Shown here: piece after piece, positions 51,257 through 59,481 of the stretch
Position numbering within the stretch: the stretch's first letter is position 1
Layout: each line of letters starts with the position of its first letter
NCBI GenBank assembly: GCA_963707975.1
Contig: OY970177.1
Location: 1,054,001-1,118,000 of the forward strand
DNA from: CAVVXX01 sp963707975
GTDB taxonomy: Bacteria; Pseudomonadota; Alphaproteobacteria; Micropepsales; Micropepsaceae
DNA: 64,000 bases
Direction of reading: 5' to 3'
The notes under the pieces: generated by a model
The model's database searches: none
Told to the model about the DNA's origin: nothing
Seen by the model: the letters and a program-made list of their open reading frames with translations, nothing else
Made by a program: the position numbers and the translations under genes

Positions 51257-52216
51257 ATGACCGACGCGCCGCATATCCATCCTACGCCCGAGCACGTCTT
51301 TCTCGGCAAAGGCCACGAACGCGCCGAGGCGCGTACGCGCTTTGTAGTTTACCTCACCGCCGCCTTTATGGTGGTCGAGATCGTCGGCGGCATTATCTTC
51401 CATTCGATGGCGGTGCTGGCCGACGGCGTGCACATGGCGACGCATGTCGGCGCGCTGGGGCTCGCCGCGGGCGCTTATTGGCTATCGCGGCGGCACGCGC
51501 GAAACCCACGTTTCACATTTGGTTCAGGCAAGTTCGGCGATTTGGCGGCGTTCACCAGCGCGCTTATTCTGGGACTCATCGGCATAGGCGTGGCCGTGGA
51601 ATCGGTGATGCGGCTTTTTGCGCCGGTTGCCATTCATTACAGCGAAGCCATCGCGATCGCGGCCGTTGGCCTGTGCGTGAACATCGCAAGCGCGCTCGCT
51701 TTGCGCGACAGCGATGAGCATTCTCACGAAGCCTATTTTCACGACCACGACCATGGCGATCACACGCATGGCCCGCATGCCGACCACAATTTACGCGCGG
51801 CTTATCTGCACGTCGTGGCGGATGCGGCAACCTCGGTGCTGGCGCTGACCGCGCTCACCTGCGGGCTTCTCTTCGGCCTTGCCTGGCTGGATCCGCTTGT
51901 GGGCATCGCAGGCGCCTGTGTGATCGGCAGCTGGTCGTATCAGATGTTGCGCGCGAGTTCGCTTGTGCTGCTGGACGCCGAGGACGATCCGCGCCTTGCC
52001 CACGACATCCGCCACACGCTGGAGGAGATGGGCGTGAAAGTGGCCGATCTGCATCTCTGGCGGCTAGGGCCCGGCCATCGCGGACTTATCGTCTCGCTCA
52101 TCAGCCCGGTCGGGCGTCCCACCGAATATTTCCGCGATGCGCTGACGCGGCGTTACGCCAGTCTTTCCCACGTGACAGTCGAGATCACGGTCTGCGCCGA
52201 TTGCCCGCCAGGCTGA
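51257..52216 (+). CDS. Cation-diffusion-facilitator metal exporter (DmeF-like)
   Basis: 319 residues, six membrane helices (for example SMAVLADGVHMATHVGALGLA with the metal-site HxxxD/D pattern in ADGVHMATH, and LHVVADAATSVLALTALTCG in helix 5). Between helices 4 and 5 is a histidine-rich loop (HSHEAYFHDHDHGDHTHGPH). The N terminus also has histidines. This matches the DmeF group that exports cobalt and nickel in exchange for protons. No DmeR-type repressor gene is adjacent. Normal length. Confidence 0.92.
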   Translation: MTDAPHIHPTPEHVFLGKGHERAEARTRFVVYLTAAFMVVEIVGGIIFHSMAVLADGVHMATHVGALGLAAGAYWLSRRHARNPRFTFGSGKFGDLAAFTSALILGLIGIGVAVESVMRLFAPVAIHYSEAIAIAAVGLCVNIASALALRDSDEHSHEAYFHDHDHGDHTHGPHADHNLRAAYLHVVADAATSVLALTALTCGLLFGLAWLDPLVGIAGACVIGSWSYQMLRASSLVLLDAEDDPRLAHDIRHTLEEMGVKVADLHLWRLGPGHRGLIVSLISPVGRPTEYFRDALTRRYASLSHVTVEITVCADCPPG

Positions 52217-52219
52217 AAT

Positions 52220-52489
52220 TCACTGCTTCTGCCCGGCAATGATTCCAAGCCGGTCGTTGATCGAAAAAATCGCCGTCCAAAGCTCGCAAACGATCCGCCA
52301 GACGAGGGCCGCGAGCAAGGCGCCCAGGAGCGTCACGAAGAAATGGATGATGCCGCCGCCAAAGCCGAAGCCCCAAAACACACTGCCCAGTGTTGACAGC
52401 AGAATGAATATGAGCCCGACCCAATAAACGAATTTGATAAGCGTAGGCGCAATCAGCTTGTCGAAATTGAGAAAATCCTGGCCGTCCAT
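52220..52489 (-). CDS. DUF4282 membrane protein
   Basis: 89 residues from ATG 52489, with AGGAGG before it; a longer frame to 52954 is a shadow over rpsU. The start MDGQDFLNFDKLIAPTLIKFVYW and the two helices around LIFILLSTLGSVFWGFGFGGGII and FFVTLLGALLAALVWRIVCELWTAIF match DUF4282. Function unknown. It converges on the metal exporter three bases away. Confidence 0.88.
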   Translation of the reverse strand: MDGQDFLNFDKLIAPTLIKFVYWVGLIFILLSTLGSVFWGFGFGGGIIHFFVTLLGALLAALVWRIVCELWTAIFSINDRLGIIAGQKQ

Positions 52490-52544
52490 GGCGTGCCTCC
52501 TGATGGTGCACCAAGAGGCTATGTCAGGGCTCCAAAACGGCAAA

Positions 52545-52563
52545 GGCCGCCCAGAAGGCGGCC
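52545..52563 (-). terminator. Terminator after rpsU
   Basis: GGCCGCC (52545-52551), loop CAGAA, GGCGGCC (52557-52563). On the minus strand TTTGCCGTTTT follows, a weak T-run. It lies 25 bases past the rpsU stop. Confidence 0.6.
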
Positions 52564-52587
52564 CCGAAACAGTACACAATGAAAACC

Positions 52588-52800
52588 TCAGCGGGGGATC
52601 AGGCCTTCGCGCTGCATCTTCTTGCGCTGCAGCTTGCGATAGCGGCGGATGGCTTCGGCCCGCTCGCGCGCGCGCTTTTCGGACGGTTTTTCGTAATGGC
52701 CCCGGAGCTTCATCTCGCGGAAGATGCCTTCCCGTTGCATCTTCTTTTTCAGCGCTTTCAGCGCCTGATCGATATTGTTGTCGCGAACGATGATCTGCAA
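52588..52800 (-). CDS. rpsU: 30S ribosomal protein S21
   Basis: 70 residues, normal for alphaproteobacterial S21. It begins with the conserved segment MQIIVRDNNIDQALKALKKK and continues through MQREGIFREMKLRGHYEKPSEKRARERAEA with a basic tail. S21 binds near the mRNA channel at the small-subunit platform and helps initiation. AGGAGCAGG precedes the ATG. It is divergent from def, and a repeat copy lies between them. Confidence 0.97.
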   Translation of the reverse strand: MQIIVRDNNIDQALKALKKKMQREGIFREMKLRGHYEKPSEKRARERAEAIRRYRKLQRKKMQREGLIPR

Positions 52801-52947
52801 AAACCTGCTCCTGGTGCGTTTTCAAAGGCCGGGCTAGATAACAGAAGGCCTTGGCGCTGTCCACTGCCTTGAATTCCCTATCATTTTTTCGCGAAAATTT
52901 TTCGTTGCCTGAAAAGCGAAAATTGAGAGCCATAGGCGCAATGCGCG
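52801..52947. other. Upstream region of rpsU
   Basis: An AT-rich stretch (about 52875-52925) with TTTTTCGCGAAAA palindrome and AGCGAAAATT units precedes rpsU on the minus strand and probably holds its promoter. No confident -35/-10 pair was found. No gene is seen. Confidence 0.4.
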
Positions 52948-53149
52948 CGCCCAACCGGAACGCGCATTTTTTTGGCTGTTCATTTTGGCGCTATGGTGGT
53001 GGCGTCATCGTCGCATATTGGGCTTCCTTTCCAGTCTCAAAAATACAAGCGCGTTCAATGGCTTCGCCCGTTTCCGGGGGCCCGTTCTTACGCGCGGATT
53101 TCTGAAGATAAGGGTGAGGTGGGGATGGAGCGCCACGCTGTCAAGGGGA
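52948..53149 (+). repeat. Dispersed 0.2-kb repeat, copy B
   Basis: 202 bp homologous to the complement of 33460-33667. The shared frame is interrupted by single-base indels here, as the conserved pieces GAMVVASSSH, SAFNGFARFRG and MERHAVKGM lie in different frames. It lies between rpsU and def, in the gap of about 430 bp, and contains no promoter that I recognise. Confidence 0.75.
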
Positions 53150-53193
53150 TGCGCCCTAAGATATTTGCACCACGCATACAAAGGCAGGGTGTT

Positions 53194-53222
53194 TTGACCG
53201 TTAGCAGGCGACCAACCATATT
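53194..53222 (+). promoter_or_regulatory. Promoter of def, predicted leaderless
   Basis: TTGACC (53194-53199) and CATATT (53217-53222) are 17 bases apart. The transcript start would be near 53229, the A of the def ATG. There is no ribosome site before the ATG (ATTGCAGCAATGG), in keeping with a leaderless mRNA. Confidence 0.55.
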
Positions 53223-53228
53223 GCAGCA

Positions 53229-53786
53229 ATGGCTATCCTGAAGATCGCGCGCATGGGGCATCCGGTGCTGGGCGGCAAGGCTACGCCCGTCGCCGACCCC
53301 AAGGCGCCCGAAATCCGCAAGCTCGTCGCCGACATGATCGAGACTATGACCGACGCCAATGGCGCGGGCCTGGCAGCACCCCAGGTGCATGTGCCGTTGC
53401 GCATGGTCATTTTCGCCGCTCCCGAAGGCCGTTCCGATCCCAATCTCAGCGAAAAGGAGCGCTTCGATCACATCGCGCCCCTGACCGTGCTGATCAATCC
53501 CGAAATGGAAATCGTGGACGAGGAACGCGAAGGCATGTGGGAGGGCTGCCTTTCGGTGCCCGACATGCGCGGCTGGATGGAGCGCGCCTCGCATATCCGC
53601 TATCGCGGGCTGGATTTGGAGGGACGGAAAGTGGCGCGCGTGGCGCGCGGCTTTCACGCCCGCGTGGTGCAGCACGAGATCGATCACATCAATGGCCTGC
53701 TTTATCCCTATTGCATTCACGACCGCACCAAGCTGATGTTCGAGTCCGAAGTGCATCATTGGCTGAAGCAAGAGCCCGAAAAATGA
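53229..53786 (+). CDS. def: Peptide deformylase
   Basis: 185 residues, slightly longer than average. Motif 1 is G45-AGLAAPQ52, motif 2 is E106-GCLS with metal ligand C108, and motif 3 is H149-EIDH153. It removes the formyl group from the N-terminal methionine of new proteins and uses Fe(II) or a substitute metal. Motif 2 has EGCLSVPDMRG, as in the class found in proteobacteria. A fmt gene is not next to it. The gene is followed by coq9 with a four-base overlap. No ribosome site precedes the ATG. Confidence 0.96.
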   Translation: MAILKIARMGHPVLGGKATPVADPKAPEIRKLVADMIETMTDANGAGLAAPQVHVPLRMVIFAAPEGRSDPNLSEKERFDHIAPLTVLINPEMEIVDEEREGMWEGCLSVPDMRGWMERASHIRYRGLDLEGRKVARVARGFHARVVQHEIDHINGLLYPYCIHDRTKLMFESEVHHWLKQEPEK

Positions 53787-54430
53787 GCGCGGCAAAAGGC
53801 GATATTCGCGAAAAAGTCTTGCAGGCAGCGTTGCCCGAGATCGCGCGCGACGGCTTCACCGATTCCGTTCTCGAAAAGACGGGAAAGAAGCTTGGGCTCA
53901 AGCCCGTGGAAGTGAAGGCCGCGTTTCCCAAAGGTGCCTTGAGCCTGATGGAAGAATTCTCCCACTGGGCCGATGCGCGCATGATCGCGCGGCTGGCCAA
54001 AGCAAAGGAGAAAGAGAAATCCGTGCGCGGGCGGATAACGGCCGCTGTGCGCGCGCGCATCGAAGCGATTGCGCCCCACAAGGAAGTTGCCCGCCGCGCG
54101 GCCGCGTTTCTGGCGCTGCCGCCTCACGCGGGCCTCGGCATGAAGCTTCTCTACCGCACGGTGGACGCGATGTGGCGCACGGCCGGCGACCGCTCGACCG
54201 ATTTCAATTTCTACACCAAGCGCGCGATCCTGGCCGGCGTTTACGGCGCGACGCTGCTTTTCTGGCTGGGCGACGACAGCAAAGACAGCAAGAACACCTG
54301 GGCTTTTCTCGACCGCCGTATCGCCGACGTGATGACTTTCGAGAAGTTCAAGAAGGGCGCGCGCGAAACCATGGCGAAACTTCCCGATCCGCTGGGGTTG
54401 TTCAGAGACGCTCGTGGAGCCAAGCACTAA
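53783..54430 (+). CDS. COQ9-family protein
   Basis: 215 residues from ATG 53783, overlapping the def stop by four bases. The first half looks like a TetR-type helical bundle (REKVLQAALPEIARDGFTDSVLEKTGKKLGL), the second half is the COQ9 domain (for example KLLYRTVDAMWRTAGDRSTDFNFYTKRAILAGVYGATLLFWLGDDS), where COQ9 proteins bind lipids. Eukaryotic COQ9 is needed for ubiquinone synthesis with COQ7. A role in ubiquinone synthesis is inferred from the family. No other ubi gene is adjacent. Confidence 0.93.
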   Translation: MSAAKGDIREKVLQAALPEIARDGFTDSVLEKTGKKLGLKPVEVKAAFPKGALSLMEEFSHWADARMIARLAKAKEKEKSVRGRITAAVRARIEAIAPHKEVARRAAAFLALPPHAGLGMKLLYRTVDAMWRTAGDRSTDFNFYTKRAILAGVYGATLLFWLGDDSKDSKNTWAFLDRRIADVMTFEKFKKGARETMAKLPDPLGLFRDARGAKH

Positions 54431-54432
54431 GG

Positions 54433-54564
54433 TTGTCATCCCCGGCGAGGCCCGCGCGTAAGCGCGGGCCGAGGGAAGGGGATCCAGGTCGTTAGGCCGG
54501 AGTGCGATCTGTCCACCTGGGTTCCCTTCACCTCGCGGCTTCGCCGCTCGGCCGGGAATGACAA
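54433..54564. repeat. 132-bp palindromic intergenic element between coq9 and purK
   Basis: The ends TTGTCATCCCCGGC (54433-54446) and GCCGGGAATGACAA (54551-54564) are 14-bp inverted arms with one mismatch. Inner arms are also palindromic, for example GGCCCGCGCG-TAA-GCGCGGGCC and CGAGCGGCGAAGCCGCG-like units. The element fills exactly the gap between the convergent stops of coq9 and purK and may act as terminator for both. Elements of this type are common in alphaproteobacteria. Confidence 0.7.
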
Positions 54565-55668
54565 TTACTTTCTGAGCATCCCCAGCGGATAAATCCGCGT
54601 GATGTGGCCCATCTTGCGGCCTTTACGCGCTTCATTCTTGCCGTAAAGATGAAACCCCGCGGGCTCGCCCGCGAGCTTCAGCCAATTGTTCACCTCGTCG
54701 CCGATGATGTTTTCCATCACCGCGTCGGAATGGCGTACGGGATCGCCCAGCGGCCAGCCGGCAATGGCGCGAATGTGTTGTTCGAACTGGGAGGTCACGC
54801 AGGCCTCGATGGTCCAGTGGCCAGAATTGTGCACGCGGGGCGCGATTTCGTTGACGAGTAATTTCCCGTCCTTGGTGACGAACAGCTCAACACAAAGAAC
54901 GCCCACATAATCGAGCGCTTCGGCAATTTTGCGCGTGATGGCGACTGCGTCGTCGATCTGGCTTTGCGTCAGCCGCGAAGGCACGATCGAGCGGCGCAAG
55001 ATATGGTCGCCATGCTCGTTCTCGGGCGGGTCATAGGCGGCAAACGCGCTGTCGCGCCCGCGCGCGGCGATCACAGACGCCTCGAAAGCGAAATCCACCA
55101 CATTTTCCAGTATGCAGGGAACGCCATTGAAGTTCGCGAACGCCGCTCGCGTTTCCGCTGCCGTGCCTACGCGCTTCTGGCCCTTGCCGTCGTAACCAAG
55201 CCTGGATGTTTTCAGAATGGCCGGGCCCACCAGCGCGCGGAACGCCTCGTCGATCTGGCTTTCGTCGCCAATGATTTTGAACGGCGCTGTGGCGATGCCG
55301 AGGCCGCCCAGGAACTTGCGCTCGAGAATGCGGTCCTGCGCCACCGCAAGCGCCTGCGGCGGCGGCGCCACCGGCACCAGCGCGCTTAAAATCGTTGCCG
55401 CGATCTCGGGTACGTTCTCGAATTCGAAGGTGCCTGCCTGGATGGTTTTCGCGAATTCTTCCAGCGTCATGCGGTTGTTGTACGGCGCCTGGCAGCGCAT
55501 ATCTGCGACCTGAAACGCGGGCGCGTCCGCTTTGTCCGAATAAATATGCGTCCTGAATCCGAGCCCTGCCGCCGCCATTGCCAGCATGCGCCCCAATTGG
55601 CCGCCGCCGAGAATCCCGATGGCAGCACCCGGCTCAAGCGGGCGCGAAAGCGTTTTCGTCAGGTTCAC
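54565..55668 (-). CDS. purK: 5-(carboxyamino)imidazole ribonucleotide synthase (PurK)
   Basis: 367 residues, ATP-grasp fold. Starts with AIGILGGGQLGRMLAMAAAGLG, has the central ATP-grasp loop RLGYDGKGQKRVG and the metal-binding VNEIAPRVHNSGHWTIEAC. It makes N5-CAIR from AIR, bicarbonate and ATP in purine synthesis. It overlaps purE by four bases, so PurE and PurK are made together. Normal length. Confidence 0.97.
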   Translation of the reverse strand: MNLTKTLSRPLEPGAAIGILGGGQLGRMLAMAAAGLGFRTHIYSDKADAPAFQVADMRCQAPYNNRMTLEEFAKTIQAGTFEFENVPEIAATILSALVPVAPPPQALAVAQDRILERKFLGGLGIATAPFKIIGDESQIDEAFRALVGPAILKTSRLGYDGKGQKRVGTAAETRAAFANFNGVPCILENVVDFAFEASVIAARGRDSAFAAYDPPENEHGDHILRRSIVPSRLTQSQIDDAVAITRKIAEALDYVGVLCVELFVTKDGKLLVNEIAPRVHNSGHWTIEACVTSQFEQHIRAIAGWPLGDPVRHSDAVMENIIGDEVNNWLKLAGEPAGFHLYGKNEARKGRKMGHITRIYPLGMLRK

Positions 55669-56183
55669 CGTTTTCTGCCGCCCTTCGGCGTAAGCACGAC
55701 CCGCTTGGTCTGCCGCTTGCGCCAGGCTTCGAGGCGCCTGGCGAGGACCGCATCTTCGAGCGCCAGCAGCGAGGCTGCGAACAGGCCTGCATTTTTCGCG
55801 CCCGCTTCTCCAATCGCAAATGTCGCCACCGGAATGCCGCCCGGCATCTGCGCAATCGACAGCAGGCTGTCGAGGCCCTTAAGCGCTTTCGTTTCCACCG
55901 GCACGCCCAGCACCGGCAGCACGGTCAGAGCCGCCGTCATGCCGGGCAGGTGGGCAGCCCCCCCCGCGCCCGCGATGATTGCTTTCAAGCCGCGCGCCTT
56001 GGCGCGTGTCGCATAATCGTAAAGCCGGGCCGGCGTGCGGTGGGCGGAGACCACGCGGGTTTCGTAAGCAACGCGAAGCTCGCCCAGCACCTTGGCGGCG
56101 GCGCGCAGCGTCGTCCAATCCGAGCGGCTGCCCATGATGATGCCGACCAGGGTTCCGGGCCGTGCCTTTTTCGCTTTGGCCAT
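55665..56183 (-). CDS. purE: 5-(carboxyamino)imidazole ribonucleotide mutase (PurE)
   Basis: 172 residues from ATG 56183; a longer frame is an artefact. Class I PurE with GIIMGSRSDW, VVSAHRTPARL, IIAGAGGAAHLPGM, and MPGGIPVATFAIG. It converts N5-CAIR to CAIR for purine synthesis as an octamer. The N-terminal MAKAKKARPG and the C-terminal tail (EAWRKRQTKRVVLTPKGGRKR) are basic. It overlaps purK by four bases. Confidence 0.97.
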   Translation of the reverse strand: MAKAKKARPGTLVGIIMGSRSDWTTLRAAAKVLGELRVAYETRVVSAHRTPARLYDYATRAKARGLKAIIAGAGGAAHLPGMTAALTVLPVLGVPVETKALKGLDSLLSIAQMPGGIPVATFAIGEAGAKNAGLFAASLLALEDAVLARRLEAWRKRQTKRVVLTPKGGRKR

Positions 56184-56316
56184 GCTTGCGCGATTTGCCC
56201 CTCGGGTTAACCGAAGGGCGCGGATTATAGGGACGCGCGCGCTCCCCGCAATATGATGGGGGTAATGATTCGCGGGGAAGGAGGGGCGCGGTCGCGTTGC
56301 CGCGTCGCGCCAATCG

Positions 56317-56991
56317 ATGAATATCATCAACCGCACCGAGGCAAGCGATCGGCATGCAAGCGCCGACGCCGATCCGGCAGAGATGCTGGCCAGGCGGCTC
56401 GGCATTCCCGAGCGGGAATTTACCCCACATGTGCGCGCGGCCATCGCGGCCCTGATGGGCGAGGTGGTGCGGCTCAAGCGCGAATTCGAAGCTACGCGCC
56501 AGCAGCTCGCCGAGGTGGAGCGCGCCGCAAACCAGGACACGCTGCTGCCCGTTCTCAACCGGCGCGCCTTCGTGCGCGAGGCCGCGCGCTTTGCCGCTTT
56601 GGTTGAGCGTTACGGCACGCCGGCGAGCCTGCTCTATTTCGACCTCGACGGCTTCAAGCGCGTGAACGATGCGCACGGCCACGCGGCGGGCGATGCTGTG
56701 CTGCACCATTTTGCCGACATGCTGGCAAGCCATGTGCGCGGCAGCGATGTGGTGGGCAGGCTCGGCGGCGACGAATTCGGCGTTCTTCTGTCGCATGCGA
56801 CGCTCGACCAGGCGCGGCAAAAAGGCGAAAGCCTTGCGCAGGCGCTGCTCGCCAATCCGCCGCGCTGGCAGAACACGCCGGTAATAGTGAGCTTTTCCTG
56901 TGGCGCCCATGAATTGCGCGTGGGCGAGAACGCCGACACGGCAATCGCCAATGCCGACCAGGCCATGTACGCGCAAAAGCGCGCGCGCTGA
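56317..56991 (+). CDS. GGDEF-domain diguanylate cyclase
   Basis: 224 residues: an N-terminal helical part (about 1-75; ending EVERAANQDTLLPVLNRR, the coiled-coil link) and a GGDEF domain (about 60-220) with the active motif RLGGDEFGVLL. The preceding YFDLDGFKRVNDAHGHAAGD is also typical. It makes cyclic di-GMP from two GTP. No RxxD inhibitory site is obvious directly before GGDEF. No membrane helices or sensor domain are present, so the input is unknown. ATG with weak ribosome site. Confidence 0.92.
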   Translation: MNIINRTEASDRHASADADPAEMLARRLGIPEREFTPHVRAAIAALMGEVVRLKREFEATRQQLAEVERAANQDTLLPVLNRRAFVREAARFAALVERYGTPASLLYFDLDGFKRVNDAHGHAAGDAVLHHFADMLASHVRGSDVVGRLGGDEFGVLLSHATLDQARQKGESLAQALLANPPRWQNTPVIVSFSCGAHELRVGENADTAIANADQAMYAQKRAR

Positions 56992-56993
56992 TT

Positions 56994-57200
56994 TCAGGCG
57001 ATGATATCGGGAAGCAGCGAATCCTCGATGCGCGAGATCTGGTCCTTGAGCTGGAGCTTGCGCTTTTTCAGCCTCGTCAGTTGAAGCTGGTCGCTCGCGC
57101 TCGCAACCGCCATCGCCTCGATCGCCGCATCGAGATCGCGGTGTTCTTCCCTCAGTTGCGCGAGCCTTGCCCTCAGCGCCTGTTCTTCCTCGTCGGTCAT
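56994..57200 (-). CDS. YdcH family protein (DUF465)
   Basis: 68 residues, almost entirely helical: EEHRDLDAAIEAM and QLTRLKKRKLQLKDQISRIED fit the DUF465 antiparallel coiled coil. Members are common in alphaproteobacteria and have no established function. It ends two bases after the diguanylate cyclase gene on the other strand. A related gene lies 232 bases away in divergent orientation. Confidence 0.9.
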   Translation of the reverse strand: MTDEEEQALRARLAQLREEHRDLDAAIEAMAVASASDQLQLTRLKKRKLQLKDQISRIEDSLLPDIIA

Positions 57201-57431
57201 CGAGAGCTCCGGACTAGCCGATTATGACGCCGCCAGCGCTTCCGCCCAAGAGCGCCATCCAGGCGAAGGGGAAGGGTATGATTGCCCATGCGATTCGCGT
57301 CCCGCTTGCTCGCGAAACCAAGTGCGGCGAGCCGTTTACTGCCCGGTAGCCACGGCGGCAAAGAGAGGGGTGACAAGAAAGCCTTCCAGTGATCTAATTC
57401 CCGTTCCTTCAACCATCAATGAGGGACAGAG

Positions 57432-57605
57432 ATGGCCTTGGAGACGCATATCAAGGAACTCGTGGATAAGCATAAGAAACTAGAGGAGCAGATTCAGGCC
57501 GAAATGGCGCACCCCGTATGGGACGAAGTTCGCGTCGCGGCGCTGAAGAAAGAAAAGCTCCGGTTGAAAGACGAAATGGAACGGCTCCGAACGCTCGCGC
57601 ACTGA
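57432..57605 (+). CDS. YdcH family protein (DUF465), second copy
   Basis: 57 residues: MALETHIKELVDKHKKLEE, then EMAHPVWDEVRVAALKKEK and KLRLKDEMERLR. The central LKKEKLRLKDEMERL is the DUF465 marker. A GAGGGACAG site precedes the ATG. The two copies are divergent and likely paralogous; the distance between starts is 232 bases and no gene is seen between them. A 71-codon frame on the opposite strand there is not convincing. Confidence 0.9.
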   Translation: MALETHIKELVDKHKKLEEQIQAEMAHPVWDEVRVAALKKEKLRLKDEMERLRTLAH

Positions 57606-57684
57606 GCGGACCGGCCCTCAAGGGGCCGGAGTTGATGTTGTCCTCGCGGAATTTGCTGCCGGGGAATGGGATTTTTAATTCCCG

Positions 57685-59379
57685 CTAAAGCGCCTTCGCC
57701 ATCGCGCGCAAACGGAATTTCTGGATTTTTCCGGTGGAGGTCTTCGGCAGTTCGCAGAAGACGATCGTCTTCGGGCATTTGAAACCTGCCAGATGCTCGC
57801 GGCAAAAAGCGAGCAAATCTTCCTCGGTGACGTTTTGGCCGGCCTTGCGCTCGACAAAGGCGCAAGGGGTTTCGCCCCATCTCTCGTCGGGTCTCGCGAC
57901 CACGGCCGCGAACATCACCCCTTTGTGCTTGTGCAGGACGTCCTCGACCTCGATGGAGGAAATATTCTCGCCCCCCGAGATGATGATGTCTTTCGAGCGG
58001 TCCTTGAGCTGGATATAGCCGTCGGCATAGGTGACACCCAGATCGCCCGAATGAAACCAGCCGCCGGCGAAGGCTGCTTCGGTCGCCTCCGGGTTTTTGA
58101 GATAACCTTTCATCACGATATTGCCGCGGAACATCACTTCGCCCAGCGTCTCCCCGTCGGCGGGCACGGCGCTCAGCGTTTCGGGATCGAGCACGGCCAG
58201 TTTTTCCAGCGCATGATAGGCGACGCCCTGGCGGGCTTTCTTTGCCGCCCGTTTCGCAGGCGGCAACGCATCCCATTCCGGTTTCCAGTCGTTGACCACC
58301 GCTGGGCCATAAGCCTCGGTCAGGCCATAGACATGGGTCACATTGAATCCCGCTTCCGCCATGCCGGCCAGCACGGCTTCGGGCGGCGGCGCCGCGGCCG
58401 TCACGAACTCGACCTTGTGAGGCAGCGGGCGGCGTTCTTCCGCCCCAGCGTTCAAGAGCGCTGACATGATGATAGGCGCGCCGCAAAGATGGGTGACTTT
58501 TTCCTGGGCGATAGCGTCATAGATGGCTTTCGCGCGCACTTGCCTGAGGCAAACATGCGTGCCGGCAATGAGCGACAGCGTCCAGGGAAAGCACCAGCCA
58601 TTGCAATGAAACATCGGCAACGTCCAGAGATAAACCGGGCGCGGCCTCATGCGCGTGGCTAGGATGTTGGAATAGCCCATCAGCGCAGCGCCGCGATGGT
58701 GATAGACAACGCCCTTGGGATTGCCCGTGGTGCCCGACGTGTAGTTGAGGGTGATGGCGTCCCATTCATCGGCGGGCATTTGCCATTCGAAATTGGGGTC
58801 GCCCACGCCCACAAATTTTTCGTAATCGACAGCGCCTTTGAGTTCGCCAGATTGTGGAAACTCGCGGTCGTCGTATGAAATCAGCAATGGCTTCGCTCTC
58901 AACAGTCTAAGCGCCGCGCTGGCGAGTTCGGCGAACTCACGATCCACAATAAACGCCTTGCATTCGGCGTGATAAAGCATGAAGGCGATGGTGCGTGCAT
59001 CCAGCCGCGTGTTGATCGAGTGCAGCACCGCGCCCGCCATAGGCACGCCATGATGGGCTTCCAGCATGGCAGGCACATTGGGCAGCAGAGCCGAAACCGT
59101 GTCGTTCTTGCCGATGCTGTGCTTGGCGAGCGCCGAAGCCAGCCTCACCGAGCGGGCATAGAATTCTCCGTAACTGATGCGGCTTTTGCCATGCACGATG
59201 GCCGTCACTTCCGGATGCACGTGGGCTGCGCGCGCGAGAAAAGACAGCGGCGTTAGCGGCTGGTAATTGGCGGCGTTGCGCTTCAGACCGGAAGCATATG
59301 GGCTGCGCGCGCGCGCGCGCTTGGTCTTGCGCCGATTCGATTTGGTCGCGCGGAATTTTCGTTTCGCCATGGCCGCCAT
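57685..59379 (-). CDS. AMP-forming acyl-CoA synthetase
   Basis: 564 residues. Adenylation motifs: NYTSGTTGNPKGVVYHH (P-loop), YGLTEAYGPAVV, GWFHSGDLGVTYADGY and DRSKDIIISGGENISSIEVE. C-terminal lysine in PKTSTGKIQKFRLR. The group activates medium- or long-chain fatty acids to acyl-CoA via an acyl-AMP intermediate. Distinctive: the first 30 residues are highly basic (AKRKFRATKSNRRKTKRARARS), an extension that I do not expect in this family. The start could also be further in. Substrate length cannot be told. Confidence 0.93.
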   Translation of the reverse strand: MAAMAKRKFRATKSNRRKTKRARARSPYASGLKRNAANYQPLTPLSFLARAAHVHPEVTAIVHGKSRISYGEFYARSVRLASALAKHSIGKNDTVSALLPNVPAMLEAHHGVPMAGAVLHSINTRLDARTIAFMLYHAECKAFIVDREFAELASAALRLLRAKPLLISYDDREFPQSGELKGAVDYEKFVGVGDPNFEWQMPADEWDAITLNYTSGTTGNPKGVVYHHRGAALMGYSNILATRMRPRPVYLWTLPMFHCNGWCFPWTLSLIAGTHVCLRQVRAKAIYDAIAQEKVTHLCGAPIIMSALLNAGAEERRPLPHKVEFVTAAAPPPEAVLAGMAEAGFNVTHVYGLTEAYGPAVVNDWKPEWDALPPAKRAAKKARQGVAYHALEKLAVLDPETLSAVPADGETLGEVMFRGNIVMKGYLKNPEATEAAFAGGWFHSGDLGVTYADGYIQLKDRSKDIIISGGENISSIEVEDVLHKHKGVMFAAVVARPDERWGETPCAFVERKAGQNVTEEDLLAFCREHLAGFKCPKTIVFCELPKTSTGKIQKFRLRAMAKAL

Positions 59380-59481
59380 TCGCTAAAGCGCGCGAGAAGC
59401 TAATGAAACGGTGGGGTAGGGGCAAGCACGCTTTGACTTGGGCTGACGAACGCGTTAGCGAGCGCCACCCGGGCGAGCGAC

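Noticed and set aside
52490..52954. Longer minus-strand frame extending the DUF4282 gene upstream
   Set aside because: It runs antiparallel-frame across rpsU, and a strong AGGAGG site precedes ATG 52489, where DUF4282 similarity begins.
57197..57412. 71-codon minus-strand frame between the two DUF465 genes
   Set aside because: Basic and low-complexity product without a ribosome site; it overlaps the leader of the second DUF465 gene.
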